This document shows, piece by piece, positions 8,928 to 18,534 of a stretch of 64,000 nt of DNA. The position numbers were made by a program, and so were the translations under genes. The notes beneath the pieces were generated by a model. That model was not told the origin of the DNA. It did not search any database and saw only the letters and a list, made by a program, of their open reading frames with translations. The DNA is taken from the NCBI GenBank assembly GCA_009778595.1, contig WRJI01000001.1, positions 1-64,000 on the forward strand, given 5' to 3'. Source of the stretch: Peptococcaceae bacterium (GTDB taxonomy: Bacteria > Bacillota > Desulfitobacteriia > Desulfitobacteriales > Syntrophobotulaceae). Each line of letters opens with the position of its first letter. The first letter of the stretch is position 1.

Positions 8928-9893
8928 ATGAGACTGGTTTCGATTGTTATCCCCTGCTATTGTTCTGAAGACAGCCTGCCTGTGGTTGTCGCTGATATCG
9001 CCGCAACATTCGCGCAGCGTGAAGGTTTCGATTATGAAGTTATTCTGGTCAATGATTGTTCGCCGGATCATGTTTTGGCTGTCGCCATAAGGTTGGCCGC
9101 GCAGAACCCACGTATCAAGGTTCTTGATTTGTCAAAGAATTTTGGTCAACATTCCGCGATTATGGCGGGGTTTCGCCATGTCTCAGGTGATATTGTGGTG
9201 GGAATGGATGACGACGGACAAACGCCGCCTCAGCAGATTTTTCGGTTGGTTGACCGCCTTAATACCGACTGTGACCTTGTTTTCGCCAAATACGAGAACA
9301 AGAAGCATTCTTTCTTTCGTAATATTGGGAGCTACGCCAACGAACTCATGTTGCGTGCTTTGCTGAAGAAGCCCAAGCACCTGATATTAATGAGCTATTT
9401 CGCCTGCAAACGGTTTGTGGTTGAAGAAGCTGTCCGTTACAAGAACCCTTACCCCTATATCAGCGGTCTTCTTCTCCGCGCCACCAACAAGATCGCGAAT
9501 GTGAGCGTTGATCATCAGGCAAGAGCCCTGGGGAAATCAACTTACACCCTCAGGAAGCTCCTGTCCCTCTGGCTGAACGGGTTTACCGCCTTCTCCGTGT
9601 TGCCCCTTCGTATCGCCACGATTATGGGTATGGTCAGTTCGCTGTTGGGGTTCATATATGGCGTCATTACAATTATCCGCAAGCTGGTCAACAACGCTGT
9701 CCCCATGGGCTATTCTTCCACAATGGCGGCCCTGTTGCTCATTGGCGGTCTTATCCTCATGATGCTTGGCGTCATCGGGGAGTACCTGGGGCGGATCTAT
9801 ATTAGCATGAACAACTCGCCTCAGTACGTCGTTCGGGAAACGGTCAACATCGAAAAGGATTCCGAGGAAAGGGATCCCCAGCGGGAGATCTAA
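8928..9893 (+). CDS. Polyprenyl-phosphate glycosyltransferase family 2 (DPM1/GtrB/ArnC-like)
   Basis: VSIVIPCYCSEDSLPVVV...DCSPD...DLSKNFGQHSAIMAGFRHVSGDIVVGMDDDGQTPPQ, two C-terminal TM helices. Confidence 0.88.
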   Translation: MRLVSIVIPCYCSEDSLPVVVADIAATFAQREGFDYEVILVNDCSPDHVLAVAIRLAAQNPRIKVLDLSKNFGQHSAIMAGFRHVSGDIVVGMDDDGQTPPQQIFRLVDRLNTDCDLVFAKYENKKHSFFRNIGSYANELMLRALLKKPKHLILMSYFACKRFVVEEAVRYKNPYPYISGLLLRATNKIANVSVDHQARALGKSTYTLRKLLSLWLNGFTAFSVLPLRIATIMGMVSSLLGFIYGVITIIRKLVNNAVPMGYSSTMAALLLIGGLILMMLGVIGEYLGRIYISMNNSPQYVVRETVNIEKDSEERDPQREI

Positions 9894-9905
9894 CTGACAG
9901 GAGAT

Positions 9906-10277
9906 ATGGGAATCATGCCGGATGAGATCAAGATCACAATTCCCCCAAAGCTCACATCATACATTTTTCTGCACGGACTGTTCCTGCTTTATTCTTTTGC
10001 AGGGGTCTTTTTCAAACAAGCTTCCGGAACAACGACTTTGCCGGGTTTCGTAGCCTACGCCGGAACAGCCTTTGTCTTGCTGTTCCTCTACGCGATTCTT
10101 TGGCAACAAGCCCTTAAGAGGATTCCCCTGTCCGCGGCTTTTGCCAACAAAGGCGTTGTGGTGTTGTGGGGTATGTTTTGGGGGTATTTGATCTTTCGGG
10201 AGCAAATCTCTTTGCCTATGTTGATGGGCGCAGCCTTTATCTGCGTCGGGATAGTGTTGGTGACCCGCGATGGATAA
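9906..10277 (+). CDS. EamA/SMR-type small membrane transporter (ArnE/F-like)
   Basis: 4-TM small protein; LPMLMGAAFICVGIVLVTRDG. Confidence 0.7.
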   Translation: MGIMPDEIKITIPPKLTSYIFLHGLFLLYSFAGVFFKQASGTTTLPGFVAYAGTAFVLLFLYAILWQQALKRIPLSAAFANKGVVVLWGMFWGYLIFREQISLPMLMGAAFICVGIVLVTRDG

Positions 10278-10617
10278 TCTTGGCTATCTCTTTCTCTTCC
10301 TTGCCGGTGTTTTCATTTCCGCCGTTTCTCAGATCCTGCTCAAACAGAGCGCTAATAAGGTTCATTCTACAAGGCTGAGAGAGTATTTGAACTTTCGTGT
10401 GCTTTTCGCGTATGTCCTGTTTTTCGGGGCGGCTCTCATCTCTATCCTCGCATACACGCGTATCGCCCTTTCTCTGGGAGCGGTACTGGAATCCGCCGGG
10501 TATATCTTCGTTCTGGGCATGAGTGTCTCGATCCTGAAAGAAAAGCTATCCGGTACCAAAATTGCCGGCATGATCCTCATTATGACCGGCATTGTGTTGG
10601 TTTCTGTGTTTCGATAG
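10270..10617 (+). CDS. EamA/SMR-type small membrane transporter (ArnE/F-like)
   Basis: 4-TM; SILKEKLSGTKIAGMILIMTGIVLVSV; overlaps the upstream paralogue by 8 bp. Confidence 0.7.
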   Translation: MDNLGYLFLFLAGVFISAVSQILLKQSANKVHSTRLREYLNFRVLFAYVLFFGAALISILAYTRIALSLGAVLESAGYIFVLGMSVSILKEKLSGTKIAGMILIMTGIVLVSVFR

Positions 10618-10682
10618 TCTGGCGAAGGCCTGTCAGCAAAGATCAGTCCACGAAGATAGGAGGCACAATGCGCACACATAAC

Positions 10683-11561
10683 ATGAAAGCCATTATTCTC
10701 GCCGGTGGTCAAGGTTCCCGCCTTTTCCCCGCCACCTTTGCCGTTTCGAAACAACTCCTGCCTATATATGACAAACCCATGATCTATTATCCTCTGTCAG
10801 TGGTCATGTTGGCGGATATCCGGGAGGTTCTGTTGATTTCAACCCCTCGGGACATAGGCCAATATCAGCTTTTGTTGGGCGACGGATCTCAATGGGGCCT
10901 GTCTGTAACTTATTGCGTCCAGGAGCATCCGGGAGGCCTTGCGCAAGCGTATCTTCTTGGCGAACAATTCATTGGAAATGATGATGTTTGTCTTGTGTTA
11001 GGCGACAATGTGTTTTATGGGATGGGCATGAGTTCCCTTCTCGCTCAGGCCCGGGAATATCTCCGGCATGAAGAAGGAGGCGTCATCTGCGCCTACCCTG
11101 TGTCAGACGCGACAAGTTTTGGGGTTGTCGAATTTGACGCCGTCGGCGAAGTCCTCTCACTTGAAGAAAAACCGGCCCATCCCAGAAGCCGATTTGCTGT
11201 CCCGGGCCTCTATTTCCACGACCATTCGGTCTGTGCCGTCGCCAAAAGCATTAAGCCAAGCGCCCGGGGAGAACTGGAAATCACAGCCGTGAACAACGAG
11301 TTCCTCCGCCAAGGCAGGCTGAAAGCCATCAACCTGGGGCGTGGTATGGCCTGGCTGGACACCGGTACCCCGACAGGTCTCCTGAACGCCTCCCAATTCG
11401 TTGAAGCTGTCCAAAGCCGTCAGGGCCTTTACATTGCTTGTCTGGAGGAGATCGCGTATAATAAGGGCTGGATCGACAGGGAAGCTCTGCTACGGTTGGG
11501 CGATATGATGAAGGCGACAGAATACGGACAATACGTGTTGTCACTGGGAGTTAGGGCATGA
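10683..11561 (+). CDS. rfbA: Glucose-1-phosphate thymidylyltransferase
   Basis: MKAIILAGGQGSRLFPATFAVSKQLLPIYDKPMIYYPLSVVMLADIREVLLISTPRD. Confidence 0.95.
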   Translation: MKAIILAGGQGSRLFPATFAVSKQLLPIYDKPMIYYPLSVVMLADIREVLLISTPRDIGQYQLLLGDGSQWGLSVTYCVQEHPGGLAQAYLLGEQFIGNDDVCLVLGDNVFYGMGMSSLLAQAREYLRHEEGGVICAYPVSDATSFGVVEFDAVGEVLSLEEKPAHPRSRFAVPGLYFHDHSVCAVAKSIKPSARGELEITAVNNEFLRQGRLKAINLGRGMAWLDTGTPTGLLNASQFVEAVQSRQGLYIACLEEIAYNKGWIDREALLRLGDMMKATEYGQYVLSLGVRA

Positions 11562-12601
11562 GAACTGTTTTGGTAACAGGAGGGGCTGGATTCATCGGGT
11601 CGTGTTTTGTCCGGAAACTCGCAGGATCCGGCTTATATCGGATTATTAATCTGGATCTCCTGACCTACGCAGGAAACTTGGACAACCTGAAATCTGTGGA
11701 GAAACATCCCAACTATCATTTTGTCAAAGGTGATATTGGCGATCGTCTTCTGCTTGATCGGTTGTTTGCGGAATACGAGATTGATTCTGTGGTTAATTTT
11801 GCGGCAGAAAGCCATGTGGATCGCAGTATTGAAGACCCGGCGTCCTTCATCCGAACAAACGTTATGGGAACCCAGGCTCTTCTGGATACGGCCATCAAAA
11901 ACTGGAAGCTGTGCACGGACAAATCTTCCAGGGCCTATAGACCCGGGGTCAAATTCTTACAGGTTTCCACTGATGAAGTCTATGGGGCTCTCGGGCCAAC
12001 CGGGCTGTTCACGGAAGAATCGCCCCCCGCTCCTAACAGCCCTTATTCCGCGTCAAAGGCTGCGGCTGATTTGTTGGCGCGGGCTTATGCCCATACCTAT
12101 GGAATCCCGCTCAACATAACACGATGCTCCAACAATTACGGTCCTTATCAGTTTCCGGAAAAACTGATTCCCTTGATGATCAATAACAGTCTCCACAACA
12201 CACCTTTGCCGGTTTATGGAGACGGGCTTCAGATCCGTGACTGGCTTCATGTTGAAGATCACTGCAACGCTATCGCTGAAGTCTTGGAGCGGGGTCGGGT
12301 GGGCGAGATCTATAACATAGGCGGCAACTGCGAGCGCGCTAACCTTGACATCGTGAAAACAATCTTGAGAATTCTGGATAAGCCGGAAAGTTTGATTTCT
12401 CATGTTAAGGATAGACCCGGACATGACCGGAGATATGCCATTGATAACACAAAAATAACGACAGAGCTTGAATGGCGACCGGCCTATACATTTGATGCCG
12501 GTTTGAGGGATACTGTGGAATGGTATCTGGACAACACGGCGTGGTTGGAACGCATAACCAGCGGGGAGTATATGGATTATTATGGGAAAACATACGGATA
12601 A
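11558..12601 (+). CDS. rfbB: dTDP-glucose 4,6-dehydratase
   Basis: TGGAGFIGS...NLDLLTYAGNLDNL...FAAESHVDRSI...STDEVYG...YSASKAAADLL. Confidence 0.96.
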   Translation: MRTVLVTGGAGFIGSCFVRKLAGSGLYRIINLDLLTYAGNLDNLKSVEKHPNYHFVKGDIGDRLLLDRLFAEYEIDSVVNFAAESHVDRSIEDPASFIRTNVMGTQALLDTAIKNWKLCTDKSSRAYRPGVKFLQVSTDEVYGALGPTGLFTEESPPAPNSPYSASKAAADLLARAYAHTYGIPLNITRCSNNYGPYQFPEKLIPLMINNSLHNTPLPVYGDGLQIRDWLHVEDHCNAIAEVLERGRVGEIYNIGGNCERANLDIVKTILRILDKPESLISHVKDRPGHDRRYAIDNTKITTELEWRPAYTFDAGLRDTVEWYLDNTAWLERITSGEYMDYYGKTYG

Positions 12602-14462
12602 AGCTGCCTTTGCGGGAACCTTGGTTTTATACGGTATCGTGATCGCTTGTTTATGGAACCGCCTGGGTTATGGCGTAGAAATCTCCGATGAGGCCTATTA
12701 TATAGCTGACGGATACATAATTGCCAACGGCTCGATTCCCTTTACGAACAATTGGATGTTGTCATCGGCGGCGGCATTATTGTATGCCCCTTTGATTAAG
12801 GCATACACGACTTTAACCGGTTCGACGGAAGGCATCTTTCTCTTTATGCGTCAAGGGTTTCTGGTTTTTAAGGTTCTCTTCGCGGGTGTTCTTGTCTGGT
12901 TATTTCACAGAAGATTCCCCATTATGCTGTCCCTGCTGCTACCTTTGCCCTATCTGGCCCTGAGTCTGTACAGCCTTGATAATTTCTCATACAATACCCT
13001 TTCCTTCTCCTTGCTGCTCATGAGTTGCGTCTTGTTGTATCTGGCATTATGTGAGGAAGAGAAGTCTAGCCGCGCCCTATCATTAATTGCCGGTATTGTT
13101 ATGGCTCTGACGGTTCTGACTCATGCCATGCAACTGTTCACAACGATTTATGTCTTTGTTCTGTTGCTGATAATTGAACGAATACGGTTTAAGACCCTGT
13201 TCCGCTCGGGGCTGTTTGTCTCAGGAGGTCTCCTGACAGGACTTATCATCATGGTTTATATCTCCGTTCTGTCAGGGGGTATCGTTCCCGTGCTGGAGGG
13301 AATAGGCCACATGTTGTCGGCGCCATACTGGTATATCAGGGATGTGGGATTGGCCTACAATCTGGAGATTCTCAAGGAAGGTGTGAGGGTGGGTTTCCGT
13401 GAATTCGTCTTTCGCGGGGTATTGGTCTTTGGCGGGCTGTTGCTGCTATATTCTGTTGGGAAGAGGTTATGCCGGGGTGTTCCGGATCAGGATGGCCTCC
13501 ATCGAGATGGCCCCCATCGAGATGGCCTCCATCGAGATGGTGCCTATCGGCAATACCGGGATATGAAATCCCTCTACATCGTAACCTTATTCTTAACGCA
13601 ACTTATCTTCCTGGTTCTTAGTATGCGACTCCATTCAGATATGGCTTTGATCATGAACATCAATGTTTGTTACATGTATATCATGGCGCTGCTTCTGTTG
13701 GCCACCAAATGGACCCATCATCTTCTTCTGGTCTTGACGGTATTTTCTCCGTTTCTATTAAATTATTTATTGTATATCCCTTTTAACTATTCCGGGATAC
13801 ACGGCAGGGGCTATATCCTCTTTCCCGGCATCCTGGTATCCTTTGTCCTGATGTATCACGCCCTGAAAGATATCCCCTGGCCGGTATGTCTCTCATCTCT
13901 CCGGAAGTCCATTGTCCCCTGTCTTTGCGTTGTGATCTTGAGCGGGACTGTCGCCATAGCTTTCTTAACAGGATATTACAGCTATGTTTATAGAGACGCG
14001 CCCTTGTCCGAACTGACATATCAAATGGAAAAAGGTGTCTACAAGGGCCTGTATACGGTGGAGGAACGCGGGAAAGCCATCATTTATCTCGAAGAGGAGA
14101 TCCGGAATGCGACGACCGCGCAGGACACAGTTCTGTTTATGGATCAGATGCCGGCAGCTTATTTAATGACCGTGTCTGAGTTTTGTGCTCCGTCAACTTG
14201 GGATATCTTGAACTACAGTTATGCGGTGCGTGGCGAACTTGACCCCGGCTATGATTCTATGGACGATGCTCTTTTGCAAGCCTATTTCGGAGTTTCCGGC
14301 AAGGAGCCAACCAAGATTATATATATACATAACAATGAACGCCTTGACCATCTTAGCTTGGACAACGATGGTTATCGCTTCAACCAATATGTTGAGGAGC
14401 ATTATGTGAAGTCTTACGTCAACGACGAGGCGTTATTTGGTCTTGTTGTGTTTGAGAAATGA
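12582..14462 (+). CDS. Polytopic membrane glycosyltransferase-like (GT-C/ArnT-like topology)
   Basis: Multi-TM, N-terminal DEAYYIADGYIIANG acidic motif typical of lipid-linked sugar transferases; starts inside the rfbB 3' end. Confidence 0.55.
   Translation: MGKHTDKAAFAGTLVLYGIVIACLWNRLGYGVEISDEAYYIADGYIIANGSIPFTNNWMLSSAAALLYAPLIKAYTTLTGSTEGIFLFMRQGFLVFKVLFAGVLVWLFHRRFPIMLSLLLPLPYLALSLYSLDNFSYNTLSFSLLLMSCVLLYLALCEEEKSSRALSLIAGIVMALTVLTHAMQLFTTIYVFVLLLIIERIRFKTLFRSGLFVSGGLLTGLIIMVYISVLSGGIVPVLEGIGHMLSAPYWYIRDVGLAYNLEILKEGVRVGFREFVFRGVLVFGGLLLLYSVGKRLCRGVPDQDGLHRDGPHRDGLHRDGAYRQYRDMKSLYIVTLFLTQLIFLVLSMRLHSDMALIMNINVCYMYIMALLLLATKWTHHLLLVLTVFSPFLLNYLLYIPFNYSGIHGRGYILFPGILVSFVLMYHALKDIPWPVCLSSLRKSIVPCLCVVILSGTVAIAFLTGYYSYVYRDAPLSELTYQMEKGVYKGLYTVEERGKAIIYLEEEIRNATTAQDTVLFMDQMPAAYLMTVSEFCAPSTWDILNYSYAVRGELDPGYDSMDDALLQAYFGVSGKEPTKIIYIHNNERLDHLSLDNDGYRFNQYVEEHYVKSYVNDEALFGLVVFEK
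13491..13550 (+). repeat. In-frame 15-bp x4 tandem repeat
   Basis: GATGGCCTCCATCGA x4 (DGLHR DGPHR DGLHR DGAYR). Confidence 0.92.
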
Positions 14463-14476
14463 TTTCCATATTTTTC

Positions 14477-14505
14477 TTGACAAGGTATTATTCTCATCAT
14501 ATAAT
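14477..14505 (+). promoter_or_regulatory. Perfect consensus sigma-A promoter TTGACA-N17-TATAAT
   Basis: Read directly upstream of the methyltransferase CDS. Confidence 0.85.
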
Positions 14506-14543
14506 AATTCATGGGCCAATTTCTAAGGACGGATGGGATTATT

Positions 14544-15233
14544 ATGTTGGAAAAGAAAGTGCTATCTGATATTGTTGAATGGGATATCTATACGTGGAGT
14601 AAGGGTATCCTCTACTGGGATGCGACACTTGGCCCCATATTAGAGAATCCCAGCAAGAAAAAGGTATTGGATCTGGGAGCCCGAAACGGTGGGACTTCCC
14701 TGTTTTTCGCCTTGAAAGGTCTCAATTGCACCTGTTCAGATATCCACGAGCCTTCTGAGCAGGCCAAGACTCTCCATAAGCGATATGGGGTCTCAGATCT
14801 GGTTCGCTACGAATGTGTTGATTGCACCAACATTGATTTCCCAGATAATACTTTTGACATCGTCGCTTTCAAATCTGTCATGGGCAGTGTCGGCGCCAAC
14901 AACAACTTTGATAACATCGAGAAGGCCTTTGATGAAATCTATCGCGTCTTGAAACCCGGCGGTGTTTTGCTGTTTTGCGAAAACCTGCAGGGAGCTTTTC
15001 TTCATATGTTTCTGCGCAAGAGATTCATTAGGTGGTCAAGAACTTGGAATTACCTCACTCTCGATTATATGAATCAATCGATGGGACGGTTTTCTGAGCA
15101 CAGCCTCCACACTTATGGTTTTTTGAACTGCATGATCAAAGATAACTCAGCCATCAATTGGTTTGATAGCAGACTGTGCCGGAGACTCAAACCTCAGAAC
15201 CAGTATATGTGCTATGGGCACGCACAAAAGTGA
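14544..15233 (+). CDS. Class I SAM-dependent methyltransferase
   Basis: VLDLGARNGGTSLFFALKG...FDIVAFKSVMGSVG...DEIYRVLKPGGVLLFCE; start set to MLEKKV because 14511 is only 6 bp from the -10. Confidence 0.85.
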   Translation: MLEKKVLSDIVEWDIYTWSKGILYWDATLGPILENPSKKKVLDLGARNGGTSLFFALKGLNCTCSDIHEPSEQAKTLHKRYGVSDLVRYECVDCTNIDFPDNTFDIVAFKSVMGSVGANNNFDNIEKAFDEIYRVLKPGGVLLFCENLQGAFLHMFLRKRFIRWSRTWNYLTLDYMNQSMGRFSEHSLHTYGFLNCMIKDNSAINWFDSRLCRRLKPQNQYMCYGHAQK

Positions 15234-15343
15234 AATCATAGATGCGATGAATGACGAACCCATTTGATTTTTTTACGTCTTCATGCTATTCTAAGAGCAT
15301 ATCTTATATACCGTCGAAACAAAGTGAGCATTAACAAACTAAC

Positions 15344-16666
15344 ATGACCAATAATATCAAAGAATCTGATGTCAATACGAATCCTGTTAGCCATATTCGC
15401 CCCTCACTGAAGGGGCTTTTATGCAAAGTACTTACTGACAACGAAAAGATTGTCATCGCCCTGCTTTTCCTTCTGTATATGCCATTTATCGCAAAAGTCC
15501 CCCAATCGATTTGGAGTGCTTTCTTTCTTCCTGGATCCGGCGTAATACTTCTGGTGGCAATCGGTGTTGGTCTTCTCTTTGCTTTACCCGGCCTCAGCAT
15601 AGCAATTAACAGACATTTCGTTCTATTGCTTTCGCTAGCCTCCATGTTTACACTATTATGTATCGTTTCATTCGTTCTCTCTCCGGAAATCAAGGCCTCA
15701 TTACTCCTGGAAACTACGCTACGATTTATAATATTCGGCGCCTTAGCCCTTGTGCTAATTTATAGTATTGATGACTTCGATATATTCTGGAAATATCTTA
15801 TACGGAGTAGCTATATCGTCTCTTTCTGCGGATTTTTCTATTATTTATCATCCCTTTTCTATGCCGATACTTATTCAATGCCCTTTTCTTACGCTTTAAT
15901 TATCCCGATGGTTGTTCTGTCTATTAATTTTATGAAATCGCATAACTGGTATGATGCTGTAACAATCCTCTTTTTGCTGCTTATGGTTTTCGCTCGTGGA
16001 TCTCGTGGTGCCTTGGTCGTCCTATTTGCTGCAGCCGCTCTATTCATGTTCAACTGGATATTCCACGAGTTGAATAAAAAAGTCCGCAAACCAATATTCA
16101 TCGGCATCGTAGCTTCCCTAGTGTCTGCCTTGTCGCTTCTGATCGTCAACTTACAGAGCGTATTGCCACTAACTGGTCGCTTGCTTGAAAAGATTGGCTT
16201 GGGAGGTCGCACAATAACCTTGTTCAGTCAAGGAGAAATCTTTCACCTCTCTGGAAGAGAAGAAATAACAGAAAGCCTCCTCCTCGAATTAGGCAAGGAT
16301 CCCTTCGCTTTCCACGGCATCTACGGAACGGGAGTTGTGGCCGGAGATTTCATGCACATTGATATGGGCGGAATGTATGCGCACAATATTGTTCTGGAAC
16401 TCATCTTCACGTTTGGCATTGTTACGGGACTGTTTATGTTTGCGCTTGTTATCGGCATAATACTTGTTTCCTTTTTCATAGCAAGGAAGTCCTCAGAAAG
16501 GAATTTGCTTATTCTGTTCATTTCACTTGGATTGGTTCCCGCCTTCTTCTCAGATATCCTCTGGATTAATACTCCCTTCTGGGTATTAATGGCCCTCAGT
16601 TCTGTCATTATTGTTCATTGGGCCAAAAACAGAATACAAACTAAAAAGGAAGTTAAGGTGGTATAG
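15344..16666 (+). CDS. O-antigen ligase/polymerase-like membrane protein
   Basis: About 12 TM, long C-terminal periplasmic-like loop (SGREEITESLLLELGKDPFAFHGIYGTG) as in Wzy_C/WaaL families. Confidence 0.65.
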   Translation: MTNNIKESDVNTNPVSHIRPSLKGLLCKVLTDNEKIVIALLFLLYMPFIAKVPQSIWSAFFLPGSGVILLVAIGVGLLFALPGLSIAINRHFVLLLSLASMFTLLCIVSFVLSPEIKASLLLETTLRFIIFGALALVLIYSIDDFDIFWKYLIRSSYIVSFCGFFYYLSSLFYADTYSMPFSYALIIPMVVLSINFMKSHNWYDAVTILFLLLMVFARGSRGALVVLFAAAALFMFNWIFHELNKKVRKPIFIGIVASLVSALSLLIVNLQSVLPLTGRLLEKIGLGGRTITLFSQGEIFHLSGREEITESLLLELGKDPFAFHGIYGTGVVAGDFMHIDMGGMYAHNIVLELIFTFGIVTGLFMFALVIGIILVSFFIARKSSERNLLILFISLGLVPAFFSDILWINTPFWVLMALSSVIIVHWAKNRIQTKKEVKVV

Positions 16667-16668
16667 CC

Positions 16669-17757
16669 ATGGAATTCAGCAATGAGCTTAAGGATATTGT
16701 TATAGTAATAATTAGGAGGTCTTGGATCGCCCTGGTTTGCATATGTTTATGCAGTGCCGTCTTGTTCCCAGTAGTCCCTATTTCTTATGCCGAAGAAATT
16801 CACCGCTTCGAATCAAGGGTTTCTGAATACAAGGACATCCTCAACCGGTATGTTGTTCTCAACACACCTTTAGTCCTTGGTTTCAACAGCGATTTCTCTG
16901 AAGACGGCTTGGTTCTGATGACCTCTTTGGAGGTTCATATGCAAAAATATGATACCGGAAAGAAGATCCTGGCCAAAATCGAAGACCGCTTAGCTGAACC
17001 TCTGGACGCCTATACCTTGGTCAGAACCTATGAGTTATCGAGGGCTTATGGAAAATCCAACTATATGAACTTGAAAGTTTCTTCAACCAATATGGAAGAT
17101 GCCACTTTACTCAGACATGCTCTGGTGGAAGAAATTATAGAAACCTGGGAACACTTAGATCCCAATACCAGGAATGTTGTCATGATGAATGTCGAAACCT
17201 TGCCTGTGGACAACCAAGCTAATCCTGTTGGGTTTGAATTATCGCCTCCATCTTATTCGTCTACCTTGGCTTCCGTCATAGCTATGGCTGTGATCGGAGG
17301 GCTCTTGATAGGCATGCTGATCATTGTCATTTGGAATGGTCTGTGCCCCGTTTTAGGAAACCTGGAAAGCATAGAAGACAAACTTGGGCTGAGAGTGTAT
17401 GGCGAAATCAAGTTGAATGATAGAGCAACCCATACCATAGAACGCCTAACTCAAGAATATGATTTTAGTTCTATGAACAAAATTACTATCATATCAACAA
17501 ATGCGAAAGTGAAAACAGCGATCATTGCGGATTGGATGAAATCGGAAATATCACGAATAACAAACTGCGACTTAACAATAACCCCCATCTCGAATTTTTT
17601 GAAAAACGAAGACGCTATTAGATCATCTATGGAAGCCGACATGATCATAATAATCGAGAGAAAGTTCCGTTCTAAGATAAACTCGGTTCAAGCGGCGATC
17701 AATACTCTCAACAGCGCTCAGAGAAAAATTGACGGGTTGCTCTTGATAAAAGCCTAG
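16669..17757 (+). CDS. Wzz-like chain-length/polysaccharide co-polymerase with degenerate BY-kinase-like C-terminal domain
   Basis: N- and C-TM flanked coiled ectodomain, then KITIISTNAKVKTAIIADWM and EADMIIIIERKFRSKINSVQAAINTLNSAQRKIDGLLLIKA resembling a CpsD fold without a P-loop. Confidence 0.55.
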   Translation: MEFSNELKDIVIVIIRRSWIALVCICLCSAVLFPVVPISYAEEIHRFESRVSEYKDILNRYVVLNTPLVLGFNSDFSEDGLVLMTSLEVHMQKYDTGKKILAKIEDRLAEPLDAYTLVRTYELSRAYGKSNYMNLKVSSTNMEDATLLRHALVEEIIETWEHLDPNTRNVVMMNVETLPVDNQANPVGFELSPPSYSSTLASVIAMAVIGGLLIGMLIIVIWNGLCPVLGNLESIEDKLGLRVYGEIKLNDRATHTIERLTQEYDFSSMNKITIISTNAKVKTAIIADWMKSEISRITNCDLTITPISNFLKNEDAIRSSMEADMIIIIERKFRSKINSVQAAINTLNSAQRKIDGLLLIKA

Positions 17758-17793
17758 CCCCGACATCTTTCATACAGGAACAGGAGTTTAAAA

Positions 17794-18534
17794 ATGGATT
17801 TTACATTTAGGGCTTATAGCGACTTAATCGCCTCACTCAAAGAGAACGGCTATACCATGAGCTCATATGCCGACCACTCAAAGTATGATAAATGTGTGAT
17901 TCTGCGTCATGATATTGATCTCTGTCTCGAAACGGCTCTTGCGTTTGCCCAATACGAGCAATCTCTCAAAGCCAAATCGACCTACTTTATACTCCTGTCT
18001 TCAGACTCTTATAATATCGCTTCTCGTAGAAACTTGGACATTATACATGATATCAGACGGTTAGGGCATGGCATTGGCTTGCATTTTGACGAGGTCAAAT
18101 ATCAGGATCCATCCCCTTCACATATTAACAAGGATGTCCCGGAACTCATAGAAAACGAAATCAATATAATGTCGGAAATCTTAGAGTTCCAAATAACCAC
18201 TGTGTCAATGCATCGGCCTTCCAAGGAAACACTAGCATCAGATTATCAAATTCCAAGTGTAATCAATTCCTATTCCAAGACATTCTTTGAAGAATTCAAA
18301 TACCTCTCAGATAGTCGCCGTTTCTGGCGCGAACCAATATTAGATCTTGTTGATAGCCATCAACACCCAAAACTGCATATCCTTACCCACCCGTTTTGGT
18401 ATTCAGAAAACAATTTGAGCGCGTCGGAAACCTGTGAACAGTTCGTCAACAGCGCCAACCACTCACGCTATATGCATATGCGCGAAAACATAAGAGATTT
18501 CGATGAATTCATGGGAGAGGAGGAGGTTAAATGA
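17794..18534 (+). CDS. Polysaccharide deacetylase-like protein
   Basis: ILRHDIDLCLETALAFAQYEQSLKAKSTYFILLSSDSYN...HGIGLHFDE...THPFWYSEN. Confidence 0.6.
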   Translation: MDFTFRAYSDLIASLKENGYTMSSYADHSKYDKCVILRHDIDLCLETALAFAQYEQSLKAKSTYFILLSSDSYNIASRRNLDIIHDIRRLGHGIGLHFDEVKYQDPSPSHINKDVPELIENEINIMSEILEFQITTVSMHRPSKETLASDYQIPSVINSYSKTFFEEFKYLSDSRRFWREPILDLVDSHQHPKLHILTHPFWYSENNLSASETCEQFVNSANHSRYMHMRENIRDFDEFMGEEEVK

